A DNA stretch of 64,000 nucleotides from Chitinophaga sp. sic0106 (GCF_019219075.1 NZ_JAHUWJ010000010.1:124001-188000), one strand, 5' to 3'; numbered from the stretch's first letter, positions 16,246 to 25,425 are shown. A program made the numbers and translations. Notes: generated by a model not told the origin, from the letters alone.

Positions 16246-17529
16246 GTGAATATAGAACAACTCTACAGCACATACCTGCAAAACCCGTCCATACAAACAG
16301 ATACCCGCAAGCTCAAAGCGGGCGATCTTTTCTTTGCTTTGAAAGGCGGTAACTTCAACGGCAACGAATTTGCGGCCCAGGCCCTGGAGCTGGGCGCCGG
16401 CTTTGCGGTGGTAGACGAAGAAAAGTATTTCACACAGCCGGATAAGATGATGCTGGTAAATGATGCGCTGGAAGCGCTGCAGCAGCTGGCATTGCATCAC
16501 CGCAAGCAACTGGGCATACCTTTTATTGCCATTACCGGCACTAACGGTAAAACCACTACGAAAGAGCTGATTAATGCGGCACTTTCATCTAACTATAAAA
16601 CATACGCCACCGTAGGCAACCTAAATAACCATATTGGTGTACCACTTACCATCCTCAGCATCCGCGAAGATGTGGAACTGGCAGTGATAGAGATGGGTGC
16701 TAACCACCAACATGAAATTGAGGCTTATTGCAAGATCGCATTGCCTACCCACGGTATCATCACCAACATCGGAAAAGCACACCTGGAAGGCTTTGGCGGC
16801 GAAGAAGGCGTTAAAAAAGCAAAAGGGGAATTGTACGATTACCTCCGCGCACACAACGGCACCGTGTTCGTTTGCAATGATTATGGCTACCTGGTGGATA
16901 TGAGTCAGGGCATTGCACATATTGTGACCTATGGCCAGGAAAATGCTGATTATACCGGCAAAGCCCTGGCAGATAAAGCATTCCTGGAAGTGCAAGTAAC
17001 GGGCGATAGTACCGTGGGCCTGATCCAGACGCAGCTGGTAGGCGCTTATAACTTCCCGAATGTAATGGCCGCTGTTACGGTGGCCAGTCACTTTAAAGTG
17101 CCGGCACAAAAAATTGCTCCTGCCATTGCTGCCTATACCCCGTCCAACAACCGTTCACAGGTGATCAGACAAGATTCCAATACCATCATCATGGATGCTT
17201 ACAACGCCAATCCCTCCAGCATGAAAGCAGCACTCGACAACTTCGCGGGCTTACAGGCACCTAAAAAGGTTCTTTTGCTGGGAGCGATGATGGAACTGGG
17301 AGATGATAGCATAAAAGAACACCAGGCCCTCGTAGATGCATTACAGCACACACATTGGGATGCCGTAGTACTCGTAGGCGGAGATTTCCAGAAAGTAACG
17401 CACCCGTATATCTTTTTACCCGATGCCCTCGAAGCCAAAAAATGGCTGGAACAGCAACAGTTTAAAAATACTTATATATTAGTAAAAGGCTCCCGAAGTA
17501 CCGGAATGGAAAGAGTTATCAGTCAATAA
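16246..17529 (+). CDS. murF: UDP-N-acetylmuramoyl-tripeptide--D-alanyl-D-alanine ligase
   Basis: Cytosolic peptidoglycan precursor enzyme that adds D-Ala-D-Ala to the UDP-MurNAc-tripeptide. The start is GTG (MNIEQLYSTYL). The substrate-binding N-domain has DTRKLKAGDLFFALKG, the ATP loop TGTNGKTTTKE is at residues 97-107, VEMGANHQHEI-like and GIITNIGKAHLEGFG stretches follow, and the C-domain has DAYNANPSSMKAAL. 427 residues, normal. A second MurF domain, fused to alanine racemase, is encoded at 26401; this stand-alone copy has the more classical motifs. A decayed TonB receptor begins directly after its stop codon. Confidence 0.95.
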   Translation: MNIEQLYSTYLQNPSIQTDTRKLKAGDLFFALKGGNFNGNEFAAQALELGAGFAVVDEEKYFTQPDKMMLVNDALEALQQLALHHRKQLGIPFIAITGTNGKTTTKELINAALSSNYKTYATVGNLNNHIGVPLTILSIREDVELAVIEMGANHQHEIEAYCKIALPTHGIITNIGKAHLEGFGGEEGVKKAKGELYDYLRAHNGTVFVCNDYGYLVDMSQGIAHIVTYGQENADYTGKALADKAFLEVQVTGDSTVGLIQTQLVGAYNFPNVMAAVTVASHFKVPAQKIAPAIAAYTPSNNRSQVIRQDSNTIIMDAYNANPSSMKAALDNFAGLQAPKKVLLLGAMMELGDDSIKEHQALVDALQHTHWDAVVLVGGDFQKVTHPYIFLPDALEAKKWLEQQQFKNTYILVKGSRSTGMERVISQ

Positions 17530-17859
17530 TTTAGTTTTTGGGGAGATAACTATTACAAAACTTTCCTGAATGGTTTTGCGCCTAACTATGTAGGTAACTA
17601 TCGTTATAACTCCCTCGCTGATTTCTATACCAGCGCACAGAATGGGGCTTTGACAACCGCACGTTATGCATTGTCGTTTGCCAGCACACCAGACGGTTCT
17701 TTCCCGTATGCAACAGTGAATTCACGTAGGTTTATTTGCAGGACCTACGCCGGCAGTATGGCTTAAAATGAAATTCCATTGACGAATTCATGGAGAGACA
17801 ATACTGCTACTATCAGCCGCTGGCAAGGCCAGATTGGCATACGCTATATTTTCAATTAA
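17530..17859 (+). pseudogene. Decayed C-terminal remnant of a TonB-dependent receptor
   Basis: Reading on from the murF stop in frame gives YYKTFLNGFAPNYVGNYRYN, then SLADFYTSAQNG and TPDGSFPYATVNS, phrases typical of the extracellular part of large Bacteroidota TonB-dependent receptors. The frame then breaks: VYLQDLRRQYGLK continues in another frame (about 17728-17766). NSWRDNTATISRWQGQIGIR, ending with YIFN and a stop at 17857-17859, matches the terminal beta strand of such receptors. So at least one frameshift and large internal deletions are present and no start exists. It is a relic, probably left by a deletion that fused receptor debris to the murF 3' end. Confidence 0.8.
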
Positions 17860-17877
17860 TACGTTTATCCCTATACG

Positions 17878-17913
17878 AAAAAGCAGGCCGGTGTTTACTG
17901 GTCTGCTTTTTTA
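17878..17913 (+). terminator. Rho-independent terminator after the receptor remnant
   Basis: GCAGGCCGGT and ACTGGTCTGC pair (two G-U pairs) around the loop GTTT, flanked by A-run and T-run, so it can work in both directions: for the murF/remnant transcript and the convergent DUF885 gene. Confidence 0.75.
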
Positions 17914-17969
17914 TTTTGGGGAGATGCAAGTGTATAACCTAAACGCATACACGTAAAAAGTTCAATCAT

Positions 17970-19739
17970 TTATTGCATTGCATTCCAGCTATCCATATAC
18001 CTTTCCAGCACATCCAGCGGCATACATCCGTATTTTAGTAATGCATAATGAAACGCTGGTTCACTGAATCGCGCGCCCTGCGATTGTTTATATTTTTCCT
18101 TCAGCGCCTTTATTTTCAGTTCTCCGATTTTATAGGAAAGTGCCTGTGCAGGCCAGGCCATATAACGTTCTACCTCTTTGGCAGCAATTTCATGGCTAAT
18201 GGATTCATGGGCCATCATATACTGTACGGCCTGCTCTTTGGATAGCCTGCCGGTATGAATACCCACATCCACAACCAGGCGGATGGCGCGGTGAATTTCG
18301 TTGTTCAGTGCGCCCATTTTCTGGTAGGGATCGGTATAGCAGCCGAGGCTGTCGCCCAGCGACTCACAATATAGCGCCCATCCTTCCATGAATGCATACA
18401 ACGCATTTTGTTGAAGGAACTCCGGCAGCCCGGCTTGTTCCTGTTGTAATGCTATCTGATAGTGGTGGCCGGGGATGGCTTCATGGATGAACGTACATTC
18501 AAGTCCGTAAAAAACTACATTGATTTTTGTGGCGTCCGGGATGGGTACAAAAAAAGTTCCCGGCCGCTGCTCTTTCAGGTTGCCTTTGATATAATAGGGG
18601 CCGCCCATGGCTGCTTCCTGAAAGGCTTCCACCCTGCGGATTACAAATTTTGTTTTAGGTTCAAATTCAAATAGCTTTTTTAAATGGGGTTGTATTTTAT
18701 GGTAGATGGACTGATAAGCATTTAACACCTGTTCCGGAGTTTTAAAAGGCCTGAACTGAGGGTCAGTACGTAGGAAATGAAAATATTCCTGCAGGGTGCC
18801 TTTGAAGCCGGTGATTGTTTTGTTCTTTTCCATCGCCATCGTAATGCGGTCAACTTCTTGCACACCAAGGTGATAGATGGAGTCGGCGGAGAGCGAGGCA
18901 GTGGTAGTGTAGAGCTTAATGAAATAGCGGTACAGGCTATCCCCACCTGGCAATGCGTGCAAGCCTGGCTGATCCTGTGCATCAGCCAGGTAAACATTTT
19001 TCAGGTAGGTGGTAAGGGCTGCATAACTATTAAGCACATACGTTGGTATAATGCGTATATACATTTCCGTTAGACGTTGTTTTTCCCGTACGGAAAAAGT
19101 GCCGGGAAATTTACGGATGGGCGTATAGAAAATACTTTTGGCAGTATCTCTTTCCGCCAGGGCCGCCATTTGAGCAATCATTTGCGTAACAAGGTCTTTG
19201 GGCAGTACAATGCCGGATTTTCTCCCTTTCTCAAAGTTTGCGATGGCAGTATCTGTCCATTCTTTAAACGCTGTCATGCGCTTTGCCCAATTTTCATAAT
19301 CCTTAATTGTCGTAAATGGCTGGGGGCCTTCACCGGAACCGAATAAGGGTAAGTCTGTGGCCACCGATGAAATAAATTGATTAAAGGGCATGTATTCCAG
19401 GTGGAGGTTTAATCCTTCCAAACTTATGCGGAGCGTGTATTCCAGGATGTCGTAGTAAATCTGATCCGCAGCTGATAAGTCAGCGCGGTTAAACTGATTA
19501 AGTGCTTTTAGCGTGGTCGTGTAAAAATCGCGGCGTGCATGGATAAAGCTGGAGGAACCATCGTTAGGCAGTAAATCATCATATTGATGGAGGCCATTGG
19601 CAGTGGCTTGCAGCGGGTTGAAATAGGATTCCCGTTCGTAATACTTTTCGAACAGCCGGTGCAGGGCTGAGTTTTGCTGTTGCGCGGATAGGCTAGCTGT
19701 TACCAGCACTAAAATAAAGAGATGGACTAACTTTTTCAT
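17970..19739 (-). CDS. DUF885 family exported peptidase-like protein
   Basis: 589 residues with a signal peptide (LFILVLVTASLSAQ). Members of DUF885 are zinc peptidase-like proteins of about this length. The characteristic HEAIPGHHYQIALQQE (about residues 425-440) holds the HExxxH-type metal site. Other family stretches are GPYYIKG, ECTFIHEA and the C-terminal AQALSYKIGELKI. Probably periplasmic, acting on peptides, but substrates are unknown. Single gene, convergent with the murF region. A possible -7 box (TACTTTTG, reverse strand) is at 19774-19781. Confidence 0.88.
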   Translation of the reverse strand: MKKLVHLFILVLVTASLSAQQQNSALHRLFEKYYERESYFNPLQATANGLHQYDDLLPNDGSSSFIHARRDFYTTTLKALNQFNRADLSAADQIYYDILEYTLRISLEGLNLHLEYMPFNQFISSVATDLPLFGSGEGPQPFTTIKDYENWAKRMTAFKEWTDTAIANFEKGRKSGIVLPKDLVTQMIAQMAALAERDTAKSIFYTPIRKFPGTFSVREKQRLTEMYIRIIPTYVLNSYAALTTYLKNVYLADAQDQPGLHALPGGDSLYRYFIKLYTTTASLSADSIYHLGVQEVDRITMAMEKNKTITGFKGTLQEYFHFLRTDPQFRPFKTPEQVLNAYQSIYHKIQPHLKKLFEFEPKTKFVIRRVEAFQEAAMGGPYYIKGNLKEQRPGTFFVPIPDATKINVVFYGLECTFIHEAIPGHHYQIALQQEQAGLPEFLQQNALYAFMEGWALYCESLGDSLGCYTDPYQKMGALNNEIHRAIRLVVDVGIHTGRLSKEQAVQYMMAHESISHEIAAKEVERYMAWPAQALSYKIGELKIKALKEKYKQSQGARFSEPAFHYALLKYGCMPLDVLERYMDSWNAMQ

Positions 19740-19773
19740 ACTATTTTCCAGAGCTATTCAACAGCTCCTATTG

Positions 19774-19781
19774 CAAAAGTA
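19774..19781 (-). promoter_or_regulatory. Candidate -7 box for the DUF885 gene
   Basis: TACTTTTG on the reverse strand fits TAnnTTTG and lies 34 bases before the start codon at 19739. The -33 TTTG element is not clear. Confidence 0.35.
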
Positions 19782-19822
19782 TTCCTGATGCCCGGGGTAA
19801 AATTGTACGCAATTAACCTGGC

Positions 19823-20632
19823 TTAGAATTTCTGGTATTGTTTGGGGGTAATACCTGTGAGGCGTTTACAGGTTTTGATGAAGTGGGCCTGGTCTGCAAA
19901 GCCGCAGTCGTAGGCTATTTCCGTGAGTGATTGTTTCCCTTCCCGGATCATGCTCAGGGATTTTTCAATTTTTATTTTCCGGAGATATTCACCCAGTGTG
20001 CATCCGAAGTATCGCGGAAAATAACGGGAGATCGTTACCGGATGAAGGGCTACTTGTGCTGCCAGGTCGGTGAGTGACAGCGGCCTGTTCCAGTTATCGT
20101 ACATGGCTTCTTTCACCTGCCTGGTCCAGGCGGGATTTATTTCTTCCGGCCTGCTGGCTGAGCTGAGCAGATTAATACAGAGCTGATGAACAGATAGCAG
20201 GCTGCTACTGGTATCGCTTCGAAAATGTTCCGCCATTATACTCACCAGGAGGTGACTATTCCATTGAATATTACTGCTAAACATCCACGATTCCTCAGGT
20301 ATATTGATATTATACTTCGTCAAAAAGGCGGGGGTAAACTCCAGGTTAAAGATGCGGGTCCCGGATTGGTAATTCATATTCTGATGGGCTATACCGGGAT
20401 AATAATACAGGGAGGAGCCAGGGAGTTGTTGTTCGGGGGATTTGCCGCGTATCTCCTTACTACCACCCTGGAGGATATGTGAGAAGTGGGGGTTTTCATG
20501 AAAATGCCAGTCGGATATGGTACCGCCTTCATAAAAATTTTCCGAAGCGATGATCCCGTCGAACACCTGCTGACGTACCCGTGCTCCCACATAGGTACCT
20601 GCTTCCAATAATATGGCCCCCTTACTTTCCAT
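19823..20632 (-). CDS. AraC family transcriptional regulator
   Basis: 269 residues. The N-terminal cupin-like sensor region includes FHENPHFSHILQGGSKEIRG. The C-terminal AraC double helix-turn-helix covers about residues 165-268, with LSLTDLAAQVALHPVTISRY in the first half and LTEIAYDCGFADQAHFIKTC then LTGITPKQYQKF in the second. DNA-binding activator of unknown targets; its nearest downstream gene (DUF885) is 83 bases away on the same strand and could be a target or operon partner. Confidence 0.93.
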   Translation of the reverse strand: MESKGAILLEAGTYVGARVRQQVFDGIIASENFYEGGTISDWHFHENPHFSHILQGGSKEIRGKSPEQQLPGSSLYYYPGIAHQNMNYQSGTRIFNLEFTPAFLTKYNINIPEESWMFSSNIQWNSHLLVSIMAEHFRSDTSSSLLSVHQLCINLLSSASRPEEINPAWTRQVKEAMYDNWNRPLSLTDLAAQVALHPVTISRYFPRYFGCTLGEYLRKIKIEKSLSMIREGKQSLTEIAYDCGFADQAHFIKTCKRLTGITPKQYQKF

Positions 20633-20713
20633 GTACTACAAAATAAGGAAATTCTGCAGCCTTATTAAAATTCTGTAGGTATAACACTGATGTATAAACG
20701 AAATAGAGCATTA

Positions 20714-20754
20714 AAGGGAAGAAGCCGGTTCGTACTGAACCGGCTTCTTCCCTT
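20714..20754. terminator. Long perfect hairpin, 18-base stem
   Basis: Arms at 20714-20731 and 20737-20754 are perfectly complementary around a 5-base loop (GTACT). No T-run on either side, so it may be a terminator-like or processing structure rather than a classical Rho-independent stop. Confidence 0.5.
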
Positions 20755-20878
20755 CAAAAAGATTTTAGGAGTTCTTCACAATTAGATGCCCGGGGTTGTC
20801 GTTTATATTAGCGTGGTTGCTACCTACCTTATTCTTCCCCTTACCGCTTTTAGAACATTTTGAACATAGGACTTATAT

Positions 20879-20914
20879 AAAAAAAAAGACCTGCAAGCTA
20901 AAAAACCCGCAGGT
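20879..20914 (-). terminator. Rho-independent terminator, reverse strand
   Basis: On the reverse strand ACCTGC pairs with GCAGGT (20909-20914 with 20889-20894) and a run of nine T follows after one C. It would end transcripts coming from the epimerase gene or from an unseen small RNA in this gap. Confidence 0.65.
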
Positions 20915-21218
20915 GTTCATAACCTATGCCAACTTTAGAGTAATCGTTAAGAGCTTTTGCAGCTGAGCTGGTTAAAAGCCCTAATATTTTTAGTTATGAT
21001 TGTCTTTTTGTAATTGTGTATATATAGATAACGTGATAGAAAATAGTTTTGTTCAGAATTTTTAAAATATTTTTTTTTGGTTGTTAGTAGCCCTCTTTCT
21101 GCCCGCTACATATTTACTTACGAACCATAAATAAGTTTGGATTGCTAAAATGGAAAAAAAGTTTAAAAAAATCTAATTATTAAAATTCGAAATATTTAAC
21201 TAAATCAAGATGGGTTTT

Positions 21219-21620
21219 TTAGCGAATTTCCTGGCAGATCTCGATTAATACGCCGTGTGTATTCTTTGGATGAACGAAGCAAATAAGTTTGTTATCTGCC
21301 CCTTTTTTAGGTGTTTCATTCAATAAAACAAATCCTTCGGACCTTAGCCGGTCCATTTCAGCATATATATCAGCCACATCAAAGGCAATATGATGGATGC
21401 CTTCCCCTTTTTTTTCCAGGAATTTAGCGATAGCACTTTCCGGGGCGGTGGCTTCCAGCAGTTCAATTTTGTTTTCGCCGGTTTGAAAAAAGGCAGTAAC
21501 CACATTTTCGCTGGCTACGGGTTCCTGTTTATAGCAGGGGGTATTGAGTAGTTTTTCATAAACGGGAATGCTTGTTTCCAGCGACTTTACAGCAATTCCG
21601 ATGTGTTCAACCTTGAGCAT
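21219..21620 (-). CDS. mce: Methylmalonyl-CoA epimerase
   Basis: Interconverts the (R)- and (S)-methylmalonyl-CoA epimers in the propionate/succinate pathway. Glyoxalase-fold protein of 134 residues from ATG 21620 (MLKVEHIGIAVKSLE). Metal ligands are visible: His in VEHIGIAV, His in GIHHIAFDV and Glu in GVLIEICQE. The upstream extension of the frame to 21671 would overlap the divergent cysteine desulfurase and lacks family homology, so it is rejected. A B12-binding subunit that may belong to the mutase of the same pathway is at 37932. Confidence 0.95.
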   Translation of the reverse strand: MLKVEHIGIAVKSLETSIPVYEKLLNTPCYKQEPVASENVVTAFFQTGENKIELLEATAPESAIAKFLEKKGEGIHHIAFDVADIYAEMDRLRSEGFVLLNETPKKGADNKLICFVHPKNTHGVLIEICQEIR

Positions 21621-21649
21621 GGGCGTTATATTTACTATGCCGAATGTCG

Positions 21650-21657
21650 TATTTTTG
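21650..21657 (+). promoter_or_regulatory. Candidate -7 box for cysteine desulfurase
   Basis: TATTTTTG fits TAnnTTTG and ends only four bases before the ATG at 21662. If used, the transcript would be leaderless or nearly so. No clear -33 element. Confidence 0.35.
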
Positions 21658-21661
21658 TTTG

Positions 21662-22855
21662 ATGCAGCCATTACCTATTTACCTGGACAATAACGCTACC
21701 ACTGCCTGCGATCCGAGGGTGCTGGAAACGATGTTACCTTATTTTACCACCCAGTATGGCAATGCCGCCAGCCGGAGTCACTCCTTTGGCTGGGTGGCGG
21801 AGGAAGCGGTGGATTATGCCCGGGAGCAGGTGGCCGCGCTGATTGGCGCCGTGAAGCAGGAAATTGTGTTTACCTCCGGCGCTACAGAAGCCGCCAACCT
21901 GGCCATCAAAGGCGTAGCAGAAACTTATGCGGCCACTGGTAATCATATTATTACATCGGTAACGGAGCATAAGGCGGTGATCGATACCTGTAAGCACCTG
22001 GAAAAAAAGGGGGTTCGCGTTACATGGCTGCCGGTAAATGAGGAAGGGCTGGTGTCGGTAGAAGATATTGCTGCCGCCATTACACCGGAAACGATCCTCA
22101 TCGCCATTATGTATGCCAACAATGAAACCGGGGTGATACAGCCCGTAAAAGCAATAGGCCAGCTGGCCAAGGAGCGTAATGTGATCTTCTTTTGTGATGC
22201 TACCCAGGCAGTAGGCAAAGTTCCTGTAAATGTTTTGGGAGATGGAATTGACCTCATGGCCTTCAGTGCCCATAAACTCTACGGTCCAAAGGGGGTAGGG
22301 GCGCTCTATGTGCGTCGTAAAGGTCCGCGCGTAAAACTCAGCGCACAGATAGACGGGGGCGGCCATGAAAGAGGCATGCGCTCAGGCACCCTCAATGTAC
22401 CTGGCATTGCCGGTTTTGGAAAAGCCTGTGAAATATGTGCTGAAGAAATGGATACCGAAGCCCTGCGACTCGCCGCCTTACGCGATCGCCTCGAAACCGG
22501 TCTGCTGGCGCTTGAAGCCAGCCGGCGCAATGGCAGTAACATATACCGCCTTCCACATACGACCAACATCTCCCTGAATTACCTGGAAGGCCAAACCCTT
22601 ATTATGACTTTCAATAAGCAGATAGCCCTGAGCTCAGGGTCCGCCTGTACCTCCGCCTCCATGGAGCCCAGCTATGTGCTGAAAGCCATGGGACTGGATG
22701 ATACCCTGGCCCGGAATGCGCTCCGCATGGGCGTGGGCCGGTTCACCACCCGGGAAGAAATTGACTTTGCCATCACTACCATTACCAACGCGGTACTGGA
22801 AATGCGGAAAATCAGCCCCCAGTGGGAAGCATTTAAATCCGGCCTCGCACAATAA
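21662..22855 (+). CDS. Cysteine desulfurase (IscS/NifS-like)
   Basis: Pyridoxal-phosphate enzyme that removes sulfur from cysteine and hands it on as persulfide for Fe-S clusters, tRNA thiolation or molybdenum cofactor. I start at MQPLPIYLDNNATT (397 residues). The PLP lysine is in FSAHKLYGPKGVG and the active-site Cys in SSGSACTSASMEPSYVL. DNNATT near the N-terminus and NNETGVIQPV are class features. No iscU-type partner follows; gldF starts 60 bases downstream. It is divergent from the epimerase. Confidence 0.94.
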   Translation: MQPLPIYLDNNATTACDPRVLETMLPYFTTQYGNAASRSHSFGWVAEEAVDYAREQVAALIGAVKQEIVFTSGATEAANLAIKGVAETYAATGNHIITSVTEHKAVIDTCKHLEKKGVRVTWLPVNEEGLVSVEDIAAAITPETILIAIMYANNETGVIQPVKAIGQLAKERNVIFFCDATQAVGKVPVNVLGDGIDLMAFSAHKLYGPKGVGALYVRRKGPRVKLSAQIDGGGHERGMRSGTLNVPGIAGFGKACEICAEEMDTEALRLAALRDRLETGLLALEASRRNGSNIYRLPHTTNISLNYLEGQTLIMTFNKQIALSSGSACTSASMEPSYVLKAMGLDDTLARNALRMGVGRFTTREEIDFAITTITNAVLEMRKISPQWEAFKSGLAQ

Positions 22856-22886
22856 TAAATCCCTGACTAGCATTATCTAATAAATA

Positions 22887-22894
22887 TATATTTG
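22887..22894 (+). promoter_or_regulatory. Candidate -7 box for gldFG
   Basis: TATATTTG fits TAnnTTTG and lies 21 bases upstream of the gldF ATG; no convincing -33 element. Confidence 0.35.
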
Positions 22895-22915
22895 CATCTT
22901 CACTAACTACTATTC

Positions 22916-23656
22916 ATGCAAGCCATCTTTAAGAAAGAGATTAACCAGTTTTTCAGCGGTATTACCGGCTATGTAGCCATCATACTGTTTTTACTGGCCA
23001 ATGGATTGTTCCTGTTCGTGTTTCCGGATACCAGCCTGCTGGATACAGGCTATGCTAACCTGGACCCGCTGTTCGACCTGGCACCATTGCTATACCTGTT
23101 GCTGATTCCTGCTATTACCATGCGCAGTTTTGCGGATGAGTTTAAAACCGGTACCATGGAACTCCTGAGTACCAAACCACTTTCCGGCTGGGATGTGGTG
23201 CTGGGAAAATTCCTTAGCAGCCTGCTGATCGTGGTGATTTCCCTGTTGCCTACCATTATTTATTACTTTGCTATCCGGCAGTTAAGTGTAAATCCGGCCC
23301 TGCTCGACAATGGCGGGATCATAGGCGCCTACATCGGGCTACTGCTCCTGGGTGCAGCTTTTACCGCCATCGGTATATGGGCGTCCAGCATTACTGCCAA
23401 TGCCATGGTGGCTTTCCTGGTAGCGGTATTTACCTGCTTCATCTTTTATAACGGATTTGATGCCCTGAGTAAAATACCGGCCCTGCAAGGCGGAGCCGAT
23501 TACTACCTGCAAATGGCAGGCATTAAATTTCACTACCTCTCCGTCAGCCGGGGCGTGATCGACAGTCGCGATGTAATCTACTTCTGCAGTATTACAGGGC
23601 TGATGCTCTATCTGACCAAACTATCTCTGCAACGCAAAATCTGGCAAAACGGATAA
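22916..23656 (+). CDS. gldF: Gliding-associated ABC transporter permease GldF
   Basis: Integral membrane subunit of the GldAFG ABC transporter linked to gliding in Flavobacteriia. 246 residues, with six or so hydrophobic segments (for example YVAIILFLLANGLFLFVF and FLSSLLIVVISLLPTIIYYF). MRSFADEFKTGTMELLSTKP is the conserved loop between the first segments in ABC-2 type gliding permeases. Followed by gldG after six bases. The ATPase GldA is not in the window. Confidence 0.94.
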   Translation: MQAIFKKEINQFFSGITGYVAIILFLLANGLFLFVFPDTSLLDTGYANLDPLFDLAPLLYLLLIPAITMRSFADEFKTGTMELLSTKPLSGWDVVLGKFLSSLLIVVISLLPTIIYYFAIRQLSVNPALLDNGGIIGAYIGLLLLGAAFTAIGIWASSITANAMVAFLVAVFTCFIFYNGFDALSKIPALQGGADYYLQMAGIKFHYLSVSRGVIDSRDVIYFCSITGLMLYLTKLSLQRKIWQNG

Positions 23657-23662
23657 GGACTC

Positions 23663-25372
23663 ATGGCAACGACTATACGAAAAAAATATTTTCAGCGCGC
23701 ACTGGCTGTTATCCTGCTGCTGATAGCAGTAAACATAGGCGCCGCCTATCTGCACGGCCGCTGGGACCTCACCGCAGAAAAAAGATATACCCTTTCTAAC
23801 AGTACGGTACAACTCCTGCGTGGACTCGATAGTCCCGTAGAAATTGAAGTATACCTCAAGGGCGATTACCCGGCCTCCTTTAAACAACTGGCGCAGGCCA
23901 CCCAGGAATTGCTGGAAGAATTCCGGGAATATGGCAGGCAAAACCTGCGGTTTACTTTCGTAAACCCCGGCCAGGGGCTGAGCGACACCGCCCGGATGAA
24001 ATTTTTAGGCGCCCTTACCGAAAAAGGCATCATGCCTTATAATATGAAGGTACAGGGAGATGCCAATGACAGCTACCAGGAAAAACTAATATTTCCGGGT
24101 GCGCTGGTACATTATAAAGGAGACACCCTTGGGGTAAACCTCCTGAAAAACCAGGGCGGACAAGATCCCATGCAAAGCATGAATGCCTCCGAATCTCTCC
24201 TGGAATACCAGTTTGCAAGCGCTATCAGCAAGCTCCAGGAAAAAGAAAAACCTCTGGTTGGCTATATGCTTGGCCATGGCGAATCGCTGGGTGCCGAAGT
24301 ATATGACGCACTGACAACCCTGCAAACCAATTATAGTCTGGATACCCTCACCCTGCAGGGGACAGCTTATATACCTAAAGATTTTGACGTTATCCTGTTT
24401 GCCAAGCCGGCAGAGACTTTCAGCGATGCCGATAAATTTAAGATTGACCAGTATGTGATGAATGGGGGAAAGGTGATCTGGTTTATTGATGAAACCAACG
24501 CCAGCTTTGACAGTTTGCAACAAAAACCCTCATTCCTCGCATTTGATAAGGGTTTGAATCTGGAAGACCTGTTATTCCGATATGGCGTGCGCATCAACCA
24601 GGACCTGATCCAGGACCTGCAATCCGATGCCGTACCAATGGTGGTAGGCAATGTAGGCAACCGCCCGCAGATCATTCAGCTGCCGTTTCCGCTGTTTCCA
24701 CTGTTGACGCCCACCGGCGCCCATCCAATTGTAAAAAACCTGGACCTGGTGCTGAGTCACTTCGTAAGTTCCATGGATACCGTACGTACAGAAGGATTGA
24801 AAAAAACAATCCTGCTCACCAGCAGCCGCTCCACCCGCGCCATCCGCGTGCCGGCAGAGATCAGCTGGGAGATGTTGAAAACACAACCTAATCCGCGTGA
24901 GTACCGCCAGCAGCACCTGGCTACGGCTGTACTGCTGGAAGGCCAGTTCACCTCCCTGTTCCGCAACCGCCTGGACGCCAAGGCAGCTGCTGAGATGGAA
25001 GTAGCCAGTGGTACCCCATACAAAGCCAATACAGACAAGGCCAATGCGATGATTGTGGTGAGCGACGGCGACCTGATCGCCAATGCCGTAAGCCGTAAGG
25101 AAGGACCGCTGCAAATGGGAATCAATGAATACAATCCTGGCTACGCCTTTGCCAATAAGGAGTTTATGCTTAACTGTATGGAATTCCTGACTGGCAAGCA
25201 CGGCATTATGGAAAGCCGTAACAAAGAAATAACATTACGCCTGCTGGATACAGAGAAGGTGAAAAAGGAGAAAACAAAGTGGCAGGCTATCTGCTTTATA
25301 CTCCCCATTGGAATGGTATTGATATTCGCGATGGTTTTCCTCTTTATCAGACAACGCAAGTTCGCAGAATAG
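23663..25372 (+). CDS. gldG: Gliding-associated ABC transporter protein GldG
   Basis: 569 residues. One N-terminal membrane segment (ALAVILLLIAVNIGAAYLHG), a large extracytoplasmic part with WDLTAEKRYTLSNSTVQLL near residue 35, and a C-terminal membrane segment (AICFILPIGMVLIFAMVFLF). This layout and the family phrases IDQYVMNGGKVIWFIDE and FANKEFMLNCMEFLTG identify GldG. It pairs with gldF in an operon. Its requirement for gliding differs between genera, so motility is inferred only. Confidence 0.94.
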   Translation: MATTIRKKYFQRALAVILLLIAVNIGAAYLHGRWDLTAEKRYTLSNSTVQLLRGLDSPVEIEVYLKGDYPASFKQLAQATQELLEEFREYGRQNLRFTFVNPGQGLSDTARMKFLGALTEKGIMPYNMKVQGDANDSYQEKLIFPGALVHYKGDTLGVNLLKNQGGQDPMQSMNASESLLEYQFASAISKLQEKEKPLVGYMLGHGESLGAEVYDALTTLQTNYSLDTLTLQGTAYIPKDFDVILFAKPAETFSDADKFKIDQYVMNGGKVIWFIDETNASFDSLQQKPSFLAFDKGLNLEDLLFRYGVRINQDLIQDLQSDAVPMVVGNVGNRPQIIQLPFPLFPLLTPTGAHPIVKNLDLVLSHFVSSMDTVRTEGLKKTILLTSSRSTRAIRVPAEISWEMLKTQPNPREYRQQHLATAVLLEGQFTSLFRNRLDAKAAAEMEVASGTPYKANTDKANAMIVVSDGDLIANAVSRKEGPLQMGINEYNPGYAFANKEFMLNCMEFLTGKHGIMESRNKEITLRLLDTEKVKKEKTKWQAICFILPIGMVLIFAMVFLFIRQRKFAE

Positions 25373-25389
25373 ATCACGCGTAACTTGAT

Positions 25390-25397
25390 TATATTTG
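25390..25397 (+). promoter_or_regulatory. Candidate -7 box for the TerC gene
   Basis: TATATTTG fits TAnnTTTG and lies 28 bases before the ATG at 25426; the -33 region is not clear. Confidence 0.35.
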
Positions 25398-25425
25398 CTG
25401 TTCACCTAATTTAAACACCTGTCAC

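Larger units (their letters stand above)
20633..21218. other. AT-rich structured gap without a supported gene
   Basis: 586 bases between the AraC start and the epimerase stop. Apart from two hairpins (20714-20754 and 20879-20914) and a looser GCTTTT...AAAAGC pairing around 20950-20981, I see no gene. One reverse-strand frame (about 20768-20874) reads CSKCSKSGKGKNKVGSNH and onward to a stop, but has no usable start codon. A small RNA ending at the 20879-20914 terminator is possible but unproven. Confidence 0.5.

Noticed and set aside
20768..20874. Reverse-strand frame with CSKCSKSGKGKNK
   Set aside because: No ATG, GTG or TTG after the upstream stop, so not called as a gene; kept as part of the structured-gap finding.
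21621..21671. N-terminal extension of methylmalonyl-CoA epimerase
   Set aside because: Overlaps the divergent desulfurase start and its -7 box; the family begins at MLKVEHIGIAV.
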